Assembly: GCF_016735595.1 (NCBI RefSeq)
Contig: NZ_JAERRB010000010.1
Span: 62,001 to 126,000 of the forward strand
Reading direction: 5' to 3'
Length of the DNA stretch: 64,000 bases
Origin: Chryseolinea lacunae
Lineage (GTDB): Bacteria > Bacteroidota > Bacteroidia > Cytophagales > Cyclobacteriaceae
Position 1 is the first letter of the stretch. Each line of letters begins with the position of its first letter. The position numbers and the translations under genes are program-made. The notes under the pieces are model-generated. The model did not search any database. It was not told where the DNA came from and was given only the letters and a program-made list of their open reading frames with translations. Shown here in pieces: positions 11,401-18,736 of the stretch.

Positions 11401-11542
11401 CACCTTTCTTTGCGCCGTCAAATTGCCACTCGGTGGCAGCAGTTGAAATGATGAAGTCACACCCGCACTGGGCATAGACGTGGCTGCATAGCGTTGTTAG
11501 CACAGCGGTAAGAACCACTAGAGTAGAGAGTCGACAAGCCAT
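5456..11542 (-). CDS. Giant surface protein: beta-helix, 16 PKD-like repeats, type B T9SS sorting domain
   Basis: A 2028-residue protein. Residues 1-24 are a signal peptide. Residues ~30-445 form a right-handed parallel beta-helix region of the pectate-lyase-like kind, with many short N/G-rich turns such as NDGIQIGGAP and IYNNELRNIG. Residues ~450-1935 hold sixteen ~90-residue PKD-like repeats, each with an NAG.D.TV.LP start, a DPDG.I..Y.WT centre and a FRLTVTDN end. Residues ~1940-2028 (FFSPNNDAVGDYW onward, ending TGAVRILR) are a CHU_C-type (type B) sorting domain. It is probably a cell-surface adhesin or polysaccharide-binding protein. The beta-helix could be catalytic, but no lyase active site was identified. 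The PorP/SprF partner follows immediately. Confidence 0.93.
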   Translation of the reverse strand: MACRLSTLVVLTAVLTTLCSHVYAQCGCDFIISTAATEWQFDGAKKGVKPGNKICFASGTRTGIGLLNIKGTKDKPVIITNMCDGKVVINAPASYGNCIQVDNCQYIQFTGSANPAEKYGIEIRGGQMGINFQGLSTEVEADHLKVNFTGCCGIVAKTDPTCDQKTWRANFAMTNTRIHDNYIGDTGCEGVYLGNSHYDTGVDRGCGQTVLEHAMEGVYIYNNELRNIGNDGIQIGGAPKDVEVHHNTIYNVATKANYGHQNGFQAGGGTTRALVHDNIVDTGTGHCYYDSGGGGIYYNNIGINGLQGGFLLQDTNPGYAPTGFIVTNNTLINCQMVGLLMFSENPAQSQFVNNIIVATNQSGYSYVKLNNPSGVIKLIDANNIKTNDINLPKFVNASGKDFHLQPTSPALDAGKDMTSFGITDDFDGNIRPSNGKFDIGAFEYQSGKVSSNAGKDVIITLPTNSVTLPGSGNSATGITGYKWTKKSGGVATLANDLTATLSVSGLVAGSYVFQLEVTDAGGSAFDDVTVTVNPAAVNQNPTANAGKDQTVTLPTSTITLKGQGTDPEGSVLTYAWAKLSGPAVTLAGATTTDLVLTALLEGTYQFQLTVTDDKGASATATVKVTVNPAATNKPPVVAAGADKTIYLPINQVVLTATASDPEGGALTFLWEKKSGSTATLANDKTISLTASSLLLGTYVFRVTVTDDKGATAFDEVTVQVLQANQNPVPNAGKDLSITLPTNTVVISGSATDDGSITTYAWTKTSGGAATLTNAATATLTASGLVAGTYVFRLTVTDNNSASAYDEVTVVVNAIPVNTPPVVNAGADKNLTLPTNTVILTGTATDADGIATTVWTKKSGPTATLVNQNTLNLTLQNLVAGVYVFTLEATDTKGAKNSADVVVAVQPNTVNQSPVASAGPNKFVTLPANSTTLTGTSSDPDGSIASVVWTKASGPAVTISGDNTATLSLSALVEGIYVFRFTVTDNQGASASDLATVTVTTGNISPVVNAGGDKTVSAAVGSYEINASANDPDGTIDLFAWIQVSGPNTATLSGQGSATLSVSNLIVGNYVFKITVTDDMLATAEDQMTLTVLPASTNQLPLVKAESDQVIYLPTNSIVLTSTANDPDGTIVSNAWTQTGGTAALMDNQNTDALTVLNLVQGVYKFKITVTDNNGGTGTDDVQVTVLPATTNQPPVANSGGNKIIQLPTNTVTLAGSGTDSDGSIASYAWIKTSGPAATLATPTNASLIVNGLLQGTYVFRLTVTDDKGATAASSATVTVLPATVNHSPFADAGPNQSLYQPASTTSLTGSGFDEDGTITKYAWTQASGPAGAVIATPAAATTDISNLALGTYTFRLTVTDNANATGSDDILVTVSDASANKPPVAIVQDNQTITLPTNSINLVGSGFDPDGIITTYKWSKVSGGAATLANDNTPTLTVTGMAAGQYTFKLVVTDNGGASNEDVTMVIVRPQNINQPPIAFAGGDKRLYLPVNATSLLGSGSDVDGTVIEYAWTQPGGPPSTMTGQDVPTLKVSALTQGSFVYRITVTDDMLASSFDEMALVVAPPTNNLAPQVIVGNDTTIYLPQTTLSLKASVTDDGAVQNFLWTKVNGPALTLNNPTEQDLDVTNLVEGTYTLQLTATDNVGASSFDQIVVKVMPGTVNQPPTVSAGPDKTIALPTTQVTLNGTATDSDGSIATLKWTKTSGGAATLTGDQTLSLQLSGLAVGTYVFTLTATDNSGVVASDNVQVVVNPVPPNQPPVVDAGPSQVVSLPATATTLNGTATDTDGTVTAVKWTQLQGPNTATLANSTSLTLTVSNLVIGTYVFRLTATDNNSASAFSDAIVFVSENPNDTKKKPIAYAGDDLTVVLPDNAVSIAGEGLDPDGFIERYLWEQTAGAQVPYTVENNILHITDMTLGSYAFRLTVVDSDTLSGFDDVNITVIEKVDEIPKFFSPNNDAVGDYWTFRNVEAYRECSLKVFARSGQEVFGAFPYENNWNGTFHGKPLNEGDYYYTLSCTDGRKLTGAVRILR
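5740..10195 (-). repeat. Array of 16 PKD-like coding repeats
   Basis: Tandem coding repeats of roughly 265-280 bp inside the giant gene. They align at the protein level (start PPVVNAGADK-like, middle DSDGSIASYAWTKTSGP-like, end VFRLTVTDNxGA). The DNA copies are diverged, so recent expansion is not obvious. Repeats 4 and 13 have a shortened turn (TDDGSI, TDDGAV). Repeat 7 lacks the usual LPTN segment. Confidence 0.88.
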
Positions 11543-12098
11543 AATCCTTATAGTTCTATATTACTTAATCTACAAAAAAGCAAAACAAGAATAACTGCTT
11601 TTCATTTGTTATTTTATTCTAAACCTATGAAATGCAGGAAATCCAAGTTAACCCGTGTTTAATTTCTTTTATGTCTATCCAATCCATAGTGTCTTTCCCT
11701 TCGAAAAATCAGGAAGAATTCCAGGATTGGGATGGTCGACCAGGCAAGTGCAGGGTCTGCCATCGTGCAAGATAGACTGCCGTTTCCAAAATGCCGCACA
11801 TCTGAAATCGATTTCCTGGCGCTTGATTTCGAAAACTGCAATGGATCACACAACACAACGGTGATGCGGCGTATACGCAGGCCGTTCGATTTTTTAACGG
11901 CAATTTCAAACAAGAAGAAACATTGTCTGAGGCCCGGGTGTAGCCAAAGAAGTGTCGGTGTCCACGTACCTGTAGTCCATCGGATACTCATAGGTCAAAA
12001 GCGCGTTAGGCGTGATTTGAAGTAAGATGCGTACATCGGGCCAAGGCCTGGGGGAAGCCTGGTAGGACAATTTACTAAAAAGGATTTTTAATGTATAG
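11543..12098. other. Intergenic region of about 556 bp, no convincing gene
   Basis: It lies between the giant surface-protein gene (start side) and the acetyltransferase gene (stop side). The first ~100 bases next to 11542 are A/T-rich and must hold the promoter and leader of the giant gene, although no clean TAnnTTTG box was found. Short open frames occur on both strands (for example 11732-12025), but they overlap each other, have ordinary random composition and resemble nothing recognised. Confidence 0.6.
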
Positions 12099-12704
12099 TC
12101 ATACATCGATTTTCTTAATCACCTTCGCGGGCACTCCGCCCACCACAGTGTAAGGAGGAACGTCGCGTGTAACCACGGAGCCTGTGGCCACCACGGCACC
12201 CTTGCCAATGCGAACGCCTTTGAGAATGGTCGAGCGCGTGGCAATCCACACGTCATCTTCTATGATGACAGGCTTTGCCACACCATCCGAGAAGTGGTCC
12301 TTCAGATCGTGAAAGTCGCTGTCGAGAATGATGGTATAGGGGGCTATTCTAACGTTGGCGCCAATCTCCACGCGGTGTTGCACATCGATGTGCACGCCGT
12401 TGAGCCGCGAGTTTGTGCCCACAATGAGCGATCCCTTTTTTCCGGTATAAAGCTTGGCCTGCACAATGTTCGACCACACGCGCACTTCATCGCCCAGAAT
12501 CATCTCGCCACGGTTGTCGATGACCGGTTTTCGGTTGATCGACACCATGCGACCGATGCGTGTGCACTTGCGCAAATAGATGCGTGCCATGAACACCCGC
12601 ATGCCACCTTGAAAAAGATTGATAAAGAAATCAAGCGAACTGCTGTCGGGATTGCTGCGTTTGAACGCCTCCTGCTTTGATCGGATGGTAGCGGCTATAG
12701 ACAT
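12099..12704 (-). CDS. Hexapeptide-repeat O-acetyltransferase (CatB/WcaF-like)
   Basis: About 201 residues, with a left-handed beta-helix of hexapeptide repeats in the C-terminal two thirds. It has the family ending [20 protein letters not shown] then [13 protein letters not shown], and FHD near the expected catalytic histidine. Such enzymes acetylate sugars of exopolysaccharide, capsule or O-antigen using acetyl-CoA. The longest frame starts at 12740, but that would overlap the upstream glycosyltransferase by 46 bp. The ATG at 12704 (MSIAAT) overlaps by only 10 bp and is preferred. It is the last gene of the minus-strand polysaccharide cluster. Confidence 0.87.
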   Translation of the reverse strand: MSIAATIRSKQEAFKRSNPDSSSLDFFINLFQGGMRVFMARIYLRKCTRIGRMVSINRKPVIDNRGEMILGDEVRVWSNIVQAKLYTGKKGSLIVGTNSRLNGVHIDVQHRVEIGANVRIAPYTIILDSDFHDLKDHFSDGVAKPVIIEDDVWIATRSTILKGVRIGKGAVVATGSVVTRDVPPYTVVGGVPAKVIKKIDV

Positions 12705-13600
12705 ACACCCAAAGCTAATCGTAAGTGTGTCAAATTCCATCCCACCCCACGCAAAAATGCTTTCAATAAAGTCATCTTACCCTTGGCCGTATACTTCAGG
12801 ATATTCCACGGCAACGAAACGGTGAAGAAAAAAAGCATGCCGCTCAACAAGGGTATGCCACTGAAATTGCGACGCATGAAAATGAGCCGGTTTCGGGTGA
12901 GGTAATAGGTCTTGAGCGGACTGTCGTTGCCGGTGCTCACCGACTCGGTGTGCAATATTTTGGAATCGCCGATGTAATACATCGAGAAGCCGGCGCGCTT
13001 CACCATCTCACACCAGTCGTGTTCTTCGTAATAGAGAAAATATAACTCAGGCATGAGCCCCACCAGGTCAATGATTCTGCGGGGAATGATCAATGCGGCG
13101 CCGTGACCCAGGTCGGTTTTATAATTCTTATCATACTGGCCATGGTCTTGTTCCAACAACCCAAGTCTGCGTCCGCGTCCAGTATAGGGATTGATGCGAA
13201 TGGCTCCGGCATATTGCAAGGTCTTTCCGTCGGGATACAAAACTTTTGGCGTGGCCATGCCGGCATCGGGGTGTGACTCCATAAACGCAACGATGGGCTC
13301 CAGGAAATCCGGAAACACAATCGTGTCGCTGTTCACCAGAAACACATAGTCACCTTTAGAGGCTTTGATGCCCAAATTATTTCCGCCGGCGAAACCGAGG
13401 TTTACATCGCTTTGAATAAATTTTATCCAGGGAAATTTTGCCGTGAGTGCTGCGCCAGGCGACACCTTTGAAGCATTGTCCACAACGATCATCTCGATGT
13501 TCTTGTAGGTTAGCTTCTCCACAGATTCCAATAGTTGCTGGGTGTCTGTAAGGGTGTTGTAGTTTATGGTGATGAGCGAAACTAACGGTGAGGGAGCCAT
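12695..13600 (-). CDS. Glycosyltransferase family 2 (rhamnosyltransferase-like)
   Basis: A 301-residue GT-A fold enzyme. The N-terminus [12 protein letters not shown] and MIVVDNASK are typical of GT2. The acidic metal site is NSDT near residue 93, and an [14 protein letters not shown] block near residue 195 matches the WbbL-like group that adds rhamnose or related sugars to lipid-linked intermediates. A hydrophobic stretch near residues 250-270 suggests membrane association. The start overlaps the upstream stop as TAATG, so translation is coupled to the preceding glycosyltransferase. Confidence 0.9.
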   Translation of the reverse strand: MAPSPLVSLITINYNTLTDTQQLLESVEKLTYKNIEMIVVDNASKVSPGAALTAKFPWIKFIQSDVNLGFAGGNNLGIKASKGDYVFLVNSDTIVFPDFLEPIVAFMESHPDAGMATPKVLYPDGKTLQYAGAIRINPYTGRGRRLGLLEQDHGQYDKNYKTDLGHGAALIIPRRIIDLVGLMPELYFLYYEEHDWCEMVKRAGFSMYYIGDSKILHTESVSTGNDSPLKTYYLTRNRLIFMRRNFSGIPLLSGMLFFFTVSLPWNILKYTAKGKMTLLKAFLRGVGWNLTHLRLALGVCL

Positions 13601-14802
13601 TAGAGTTTTGGATTAAGGGGTTTTTCGGAGGTGAGGTGCTGTTGTCCGTGCGGCGTATGAATAAACTTCTTGTTGGCGCCTTTCAATTTGAAGAGCAGCG
13701 AAAACATGCGCACAAACAAATAGGGGAGCGACAACAAGGCTTTCAAAAATTTAATCGAATAGAACTCACGTGGGATGGACAATAATGTGGCCACCATGTT
13801 CACAACAAACAACGTCGCCCAGATGCCATACCCATAGTGAAGATAGTCGCGCACAAAGAACAAACCCACCGTGAGCAGCGTTAGCAAACCGAGGTTGATG
13901 AGGCGTGGCAATTGAATGTTGGTGAGGATAGCGCTTTTGAAGAACAGGAAATTGCCTGTGAACAACGAGGTCACGCCTTGTTTGAAATACTTGCGCAGGT
14001 AAAAGAACTGACTCGCGATCCAGCGCTTCCGTTGGTTTTCGAACGACTTGGTCTGTGCCACTTTTTCGTCATACACAATCGCATCGCGGTCATAGTAGAC
14101 ATGCACTTTATCCTGGAGCAACAGCAACTCCAGCTCGCGGTCGAAACCTCCCACGGAGTTCATGCTGGTGAGTTTGCTTTTGAAGATACCATAGTCAAAC
14201 ACAATCCCCGACCCAATGATAGACGCCGGCATGCCCAGCGCTACGGTGCCCTGGCGATAGATGTAGTTGTTGATGGCTTCGCTCACGCCGTCGAGAAACG
14301 CGAGTGAATTCTCGTCGTTCTTGGCTTTGCGCCGACCTTGAATGACCCGATAGCCTTTCTGGAGCAGACCGTTCATGCGATGCAGGAAATTGTCTTCCAT
14401 AACGTTGTCGGCATCGAGCAACGCCACGGCATCATAAACGCCGTCGGGCAACACTTCCAGGGCCTTGTTGATGGACTTCACTTTTGTGCTGTTGGTGAAC
14501 GACACTTCAATCACCCGCAGGCGGAGCTGCTTCAGGGCCACGATGGTTTCGGGCTGCAGCGAGTCGGCGATGACCACCACATCAAACGCTTCCGCAGGAT
14601 AGGGGTGAACAACAGCCTGCCGGGCCACGGACAATATCACCGCGTCTTCCTTGTAGGAAGGGATGAGAACACAAAACTTTTTGAAGGAGCTGGGGGCATC
14701 CAACGGCACCGTTCGATAGAACAAGCCCCCGACAGAAAAGAATGCAGTATAGAAAACGACGAATACGAAATAAGAAAGAACCAGCAGCTCAAGTATCCAC
14801 AT
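13600..14802 (-). CDS. Membrane-anchored glycosyltransferase family 2
   Basis: A 400-residue protein with one N-terminal TM helix (residues ~2-28) and two or three C-terminal TM segments (from ~residue 290). Between them is a processive-type GT2 core: CVLIPSYKED, ALLDADNVMED (D-x-D) near residue 133, and QRKRWIASQF (Q-x-x-R-W) near residue 255. That signature is shared with cellulose, hyaluronan and poly-N-acetylglucosamine synthases, so it may polymerise or extend the glycan rather than add one sugar. It lies 6 bp downstream of the sugar transferase that starts the lipid-linked chain. Confidence 0.9.
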   Translation of the reverse strand: MWILELLVLSYFVFVVFYTAFFSVGGLFYRTVPLDAPSSFKKFCVLIPSYKEDAVILSVARQAVVHPYPAEAFDVVVIADSLQPETIVALKQLRLRVIEVSFTNSTKVKSINKALEVLPDGVYDAVALLDADNVMEDNFLHRMNGLLQKGYRVIQGRRKAKNDENSLAFLDGVSEAINNYIYRQGTVALGMPASIIGSGIVFDYGIFKSKLTSMNSVGGFDRELELLLLQDKVHVYYDRDAIVYDEKVAQTKSFENQRKRWIASQFFYLRKYFKQGVTSLFTGNFLFFKSAILTNIQLPRLINLGLLTLLTVGLFFVRDYLHYGYGIWATLFVVNMVATLLSIPREFYSIKFLKALLSLPYLFVRMFSLLFKLKGANKKFIHTPHGQQHLTSEKPLNPKL

Positions 14803-14808
14803 GACGGC

Positions 14809-15921
14809 TTAAACGCGCTGCTTCTGGATAAGGGCTGGGAATGTTCCTACAAATATTTTCATATCATACAGGAACGAATTGTTCATGGCATACTCCATGT
14901 CCAGCTGAATTCTTTCTTCTTCCGACATATTTTCCTTGCCGCGTTTGGTCACTTGCCATAGCCCGGTGATGCCGGCAGGGGCTAGAAATCTCCATGCGAT
15001 CTGGTCTTTTGTCAGTTTTTCGGCTTCATACAGGGGCAGGGGGCGGTTGCCCACCAACGACATGTCACCTTTCAATACGTTGATCAACTGGGGCAGTTCG
15101 TCAAGGCTGGTATCTCTCAACACCTGGCCAAGGCGCGACACACGGGGGTCGTTCTTCAATTTAAAGAACACACTGCCATCGGTTTGTTCGCTGTATTGAT
15201 TCAGGTGCGCAAGCTTTGCCAATTCGGCGTCGGCACCAATGCGCATAGATCTAAATTTGTAGAAGTCGAAAATTTTGTAGCCGGAGCCGGCGCGTTTCGA
15301 AATGTAAAACACAGGGCCTTTAGACTCCAGTTTAATGAGGAGCGCTACCAGCAACATGATGGGCGACAAGAAGAGCAATGCTGTTCCCGAAACCAGGATG
15401 TCGAAGGTTCTCTTCAACGCCCACAGCTTGATTTTTGGAGCATCGTCCATGGCTTGCTTCACGTAGGGCTTGTTGCCACGCTTGTTTTTATAGTTCTTCA
15501 GCTTGGTGATGAACTCGAGGCGTTTCAGGTAGGCTGCGGTGATGCTACCATAAAAGTAGTCGTCCACACCGTTCTTCAACGCGAGCTCGCGGCATTGCTG
15601 ATCGTATTTTGCAGAATAAACCACCAGGGGAATGGCTTGCGCTTTGGCCAGTGTTTTCAGAGGCTGAAGGGCAGGAGTGAGCTGGTCAGGGTGAACAAAC
15701 AGCGCATCAATTTGCTCGGAAGCAATGATGCTGTTCACAGCCCCTTGCAGGGTGGTGTTGGTAAAAAGAGTCGCACCCAGGGCATATTCGTTTTCCAGGG
15801 CATTTGCCGGAAAACCGATACGAAGGATGTGACGGGTCAGATCTTTGGCAGACACGGGTTGTGAGTCGATGCTAAGATCTGCGCTAAAATTTTGGGAGTT
15901 AAAGGGTAGAACCGCTTCCAT
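14809..15921 (-). CDS. Bacterial sugar transferase with N-terminal degenerate receiver-like domain
   Basis: A 370-residue protein. Residues ~180-370 are the bacterial sugar transferase domain: KRTFDILVSGTALLF with one membrane helix, FYKFRSM, DELPQLINVLKGDMSLVGNRP, and GITGLWQVTKRG. This enzyme puts the first sugar-phosphate onto undecaprenyl phosphate. Residues ~25-150 are unusual. Instead of the four TM helices of WcaJ-type proteins there is an alternating alpha/beta segment (IDALFVHPDQL, AIPLVVYSAKYDQQC, ALKNGVDDYFYGSI) that reads like a response-regulator receiver lacking the phospho-acceptor Asp. It is 1 bp from a stand-alone receiver gene, which suggests that exopolysaccharide initiation is under signalling control. 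Confidence 0.92.
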   Translation of the reverse strand: MEAVLPFNSQNFSADLSIDSQPVSAKDLTRHILRIGFPANALENEYALGATLFTNTTLQGAVNSIIASEQIDALFVHPDQLTPALQPLKTLAKAQAIPLVVYSAKYDQQCRELALKNGVDDYFYGSITAAYLKRLEFITKLKNYKNKRGNKPYVKQAMDDAPKIKLWALKRTFDILVSGTALLFLSPIMLLVALLIKLESKGPVFYISKRAGSGYKIFDFYKFRSMRIGADAELAKLAHLNQYSEQTDGSVFFKLKNDPRVSRLGQVLRDTSLDELPQLINVLKGDMSLVGNRPLPLYEAEKLTKDQIAWRFLAPAGITGLWQVTKRGKENMSEEERIQLDMEYAMNNSFLYDMKIFVGTFPALIQKQRV

Positions 15922-15922
15922 G

Positions 15923-16312
15923 TTAATTTACAAGTAAATTTTCCTTACGAAACGCTAATGCACGATCAACCTCTGTCACGAGGGACTGAGGATCGAAGGG
16001 TTTGAGCAGGTACGTGAACGCACCGAGTTCAAGACATCTTCTTCGCTTGCTTCCATCTTCAAAGCCGGAGAGCACAATAACGGGGATGTTGGTGAACAGC
16101 CCGCTGTTGCTCAGGTTTTCAAGAAGTTCAATGCCGTCGAGATTGGGCAACTTTAAATCAGAAATGATGAGGTCCGGCGTATTGCCATCGGTCAGCCACG
16201 ACCAGGCTTCCATACCATCGTTAATGATAAAAATTTCGCAAGTATTCTTGAGGATTTTCTCAAGAAGCAAACAAAGAGGAGCGTCATCCTCGATCAGCAA
16301 CACTTTTTTCAT
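15923..16312 (-). CDS. Stand-alone response regulator receiver protein
   Basis: A 129-residue single-domain receiver with no output domain. It shows the acidic pair D9-D10, phospho-acceptor D52 (LIISDLKLPNLDGIELL), a switch Ser in VIVLSG and the conserved Lys in YLLKPFD near residue 104. It is the first gene of the minus-strand polysaccharide cluster and lies one base from the sugar transferase gene, so it probably acts on that pathway by protein contact. No histidine kinase is adjacent. Confidence 0.93.
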   Translation of the reverse strand: MKKVLLIEDDAPLCLLLEKILKNTCEIFIINDGMEAWSWLTDGNTPDLIISDLKLPNLDGIELLENLSNSGLFTNIPVIVLSGFEDGSKRRRCLELGAFTYLLKPFDPQSLVTEVDRALAFRKENLLVN

Positions 16313-16333
16313 GGTATTAAAAATTTAAATACC
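16313..16333. promoter_or_regulatory. Inverted repeat just upstream of the receiver gene start
   Basis: GGTATT (16313-16318) and AATACC (16328-16333) are inverted around an all-A/T spacer, directly abutting the start codon of the minus-strand receiver gene. It could be an operator or a leader hairpin; the arms are only 6 bp, so chance is possible. Confidence 0.3.
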
Positions 16334-17014
16334 GAATAAAAACTATTGCTTTAAAGATTTGTGAAGAGCGCTTAGGACTGGATTCGGGATCTTTAAAGCC
16401 AAACTATTATTAGACATTTCAAAACTAACAAAAAACATTATCGCATGTAACTTTTTTGCAGATTTTATTTAAATATTTTCATGCGAACGTGTGAATAGGG
16501 CTGATTTCGGGGATAAAATAACTGAAATCGTCTATAAAATTCCCCAGAAGCATTTTTTTTCATGTACTGCTTTATACTTTTTTGGTCACTTTTTGAATCC
16601 GGGCATCACCGGTTAAGTAACCACCCGGGCCACCGTTCATACCCGTTTTTCTTTCAACACTACCATACATCGCTCGGGTATGGTTCTTACGAATCAACAG
16701 TCAGGAGGTTGCCAAACCTGAACTTTTGTAAGCATTTTTTTTGAAGCGACCCTGGTTTAGGAAGGTCATTGTGTGTTGGGCGATGTGATTTTTTGGAAAA
16801 GCGATGCATTTCCGAACCTGCGGCGCCTGTTTTTTCATCGACCGTTTTTCCCGGGGTGTCCGGCAGTAAAAAAGCATCCCAAGCCTGCATGAAGCCCTCC
16901 GGCCGTCCGTTGAATGTGTCCGTAAAAATGTTTCTGGTATCACTAAATCGATTGCAGGCTTGCTTTTAGTGTTTAGATCTCCTAAATTCATTTCATCATC
17001 ATCCGCTTTATTTT
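16313..17014. other. Divergent intergenic region of about 700 bp, no gene seen
   Basis: It separates the minus-strand polysaccharide cluster from the plus-strand CBS-domain gene and must hold both promoters. It is clearly more A/T-rich than its surroundings. It contains two exact copies of AAGCATTTTTTTT (16548-16560 and 16730-16742) and an 8-bp inverted repeat CATACCCG / CGGGTATG (16638-16645 and 16675-16682). No clean promoter box or convincing open frame was found. A small regulatory RNA is possible but unsupported. Confidence 0.55.
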
Positions 17015-17443
17015 ATGGGAAAAGTCAGAAACATCCTGCAGAATAAAGGTACTGCCGTCTTCAGCGTTGAACCTACCATCACTGTGTATCATGGCTTGGA
17101 GTTAATGGTTGAACAGAATGTCGGAGGCCTGCTAATCTGCGAAAATGGAAAACTGGTCGGTATCTTCACCGAACGCGATTATGCCCGCAAGCTCGTGTTG
17201 AAAGGGAAAAATTCAAAAGAAACCCTCATCCGAGAGCTCATGAGTGAGCGCCCCATCACCGTATGTCCCGATGATAGTATAGAGGAATGTATGCAGGTTA
17301 TGACCAACCGCAGCATCCGCCACCTGCCGGTGCTGGACGGCGAAACACTGGTCGGCATCATTTCCATCGGCGACATCATTCGCTACATGCTCGAAGAACA
17401 ACGGTTCATCATCGAGAACCTCGAGCAGTACATCACGCACTAA
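17015..17443 (+). CDS. CBS-domain-pair protein
   Basis: A 142-residue protein made of two CBS motifs and little else. The first CBS covers residues ~10-65 (TVYHGLELMVEQNVGGLLI, then GIFTERDYARKLV). The second covers ~78-135 (PDDSIEECMQVMTNRSIRHLPV, then LVGIISIGDIIRYML). CBS pairs bind adenosyl ligands such as AMP, ATP, NADH or SAM and act as energy sensors. It lies 112 bp before nuoA, and a possible hairpin (17456-17479) sits between them, so it need not belong to the nuo operon. A link to respiration is an inference from position. Confidence 0.9.
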   Translation: MGKVRNILQNKGTAVFSVEPTITVYHGLELMVEQNVGGLLICENGKLVGIFTERDYARKLVLKGKNSKETLIRELMSERPITVCPDDSIEECMQVMTNRSIRHLPVLDGETLVGIISIGDIIRYMLEEQRFIIENLEQYITH

Positions 17444-17555
17444 ACGCGCACTGTGGCAGCGGAAAGAGAATTTCGCTGCAAGCATCTTTGACAAACCTGT
17501 CTGGTTAATTTTTGAACGTCGGCATTCCAAACGATTTGCTGGAGGCAAATAAGTT

Positions 17556-17999
17556 TTGAATCGTTCACCTGAAACCGTCACACTCGTATGGCCCATACTC
17601 GCGTATGCGGCAATCGTGTTCACCCTCGTTGGCGCAATACTGGGACTGTCGTATGTCTTCGGCCAACGCCACAACGACCGCGCTACAGGCGAGCCCTTCG
17701 AGTCGGGCATTCTCAATACCGGCTCTGCACGTCTCCGTTTTTCAGCACAATTTTATCTCATCGCCATGCTCTTTGTCATTTTTGACGTGGAGACCATTTT
17801 CATTTTTTCATGGGCCATCGCGTTCCGTGAACTGGGATGGTATGGCTATGCCGGGGTGCTCACGTTCATCATCCTGCTGGTGGTGGTGCTCATTTATGAA
17901 TGGCGCAACGGCGCGCTCGACTTTGGCCCCGACGGCCGCAAAATTCTGAAGGCTTACAAAAAACGCAAAACTGCAACGCATGAAATGGTGGCTCACTAA
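17556..17999 (+). CDS. nuoA: NADH-quinone oxidoreductase subunit A
   Basis: A 147-residue membrane subunit of complex I with three TM helices. It has the subunit A signature ([26 protein letters not shown], split in the frame as PFESG and [11 protein letters not shown]) and [15 protein letters not shown]. It helps form the quinone-channel entrance next to NuoH. The start is TTG; no in-frame ATG precedes the first TM. Weak promoter-like boxes (TTTG at 17487, TAATTTTTG at 17506) lie upstream. Its end overlaps nuoB by 20 bp. First gene of a 13-gene operon. Confidence 0.96.
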   Translation: MNRSPETVTLVWPILAYAAIVFTLVGAILGLSYVFGQRHNDRATGEPFESGILNTGSARLRFSAQFYLIAMLFVIFDVETIFIFSWAIAFRELGWYGYAGVLTFIILLVVVLIYEWRNGALDFGPDGRKILKAYKKRKTATHEMVAH

Positions 18000-18618
18000 A
18001 CCGGATGCTCCCGTCAGCGCGTTGACGGGCACGGGATCGTTCGAGGAAACGGTGCAGCAAAGTGTCATGCTGTCGTCTATGCAAAGCCTTCTGGGATGGG
18101 GCCGGAAAAACTCCATGTGGCCGTTTCATTTCGGTTTGTCGTGCTGCTTTGTGGAAATGGCCACCAGCATGACACCGAAATACGATGTGGCGCGCTTTGG
18201 CGCGGAAGTGATCCGGGGCACGCCCCGCGAAGCCGATGTGATGATCGTGGCCGGCACCGTATTCATTAAAATGGCCCCCATCATCAAACGCCTCTACGAA
18301 CAGATGATGGAGCCGCGTTGGGTAATCTCCATGGGCTCTTGCGCCAACTCCGGAGGCATGTATGATATATATAGTGTGGTGCAGGGCGTGGATAAGTTTA
18401 TGCCGGTGGATGTGTATGTGCCCGGTTGTCCGCCACGGCCCGATGCATTTATGGAAGGCCTCACCCTGCTCGCCGCTTCGGTTGGAAAAGAACAACGCCC
18501 GCTCAGTTGGGTGATTGGCGAACAGGGGGTGATAAAACCTGAAAAAATATCAATGAAAGAACAACGCTATGCGCGGCGAAAGGAGATGACAACCTTTCGC
18601 TCTCCCGATGAAGTTTGA
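17980..18618 (+). CDS. nuoB: NADH-quinone oxidoreductase subunit B
   Basis: A 212-residue peripheral-arm subunit that carries the last iron-sulfur cluster (N2), the direct electron donor to quinone. The Cys ligands are visible: the adjacent pair in [20 protein letters not shown] and [10 protein letters not shown]. The N-terminus overlaps nuoA. A short C-terminal extension follows the conserved core. About 118 bp separate it from nuoCD, the longest gap in the operon. Confidence 0.97.
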   Translation: MKWWLTKPDAPVSALTGTGSFEETVQQSVMLSSMQSLLGWGRKNSMWPFHFGLSCCFVEMATSMTPKYDVARFGAEVIRGTPREADVMIVAGTVFIKMAPIIKRLYEQMMEPRWVISMGSCANSGGMYDIYSVVQGVDKFMPVDVYVPGCPPRPDAFMEGLTLLAASVGKEQRPLSWVIGEQGVIKPEKISMKEQRYARRKEMTTFRSPDEV

Positions 18619-18736
18619 ACTGTGCACGAGAACCCGGGAACAATTCACAAAGTATGTAACACACTAAACGATGACGAATGAGTGATTGAAAACAGGTTGA
18701 CCTAAAAATCCGGGCACTGCGGTGTGCGGCATAACT

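Noticed and set aside
11659-12025. Short overlapping frames on both strands between the giant gene and the acetyltransferase
   Set aside because: They overlap one another, show no codon bias like neighbouring genes and match nothing recognised.
17456-17479. Terminator between the CBS gene and nuoA
   Set aside because: The stem GCAGCG-AAA / TTT-CGCTGC has a bulge and no T tract, so it is too weak to list as a terminator.
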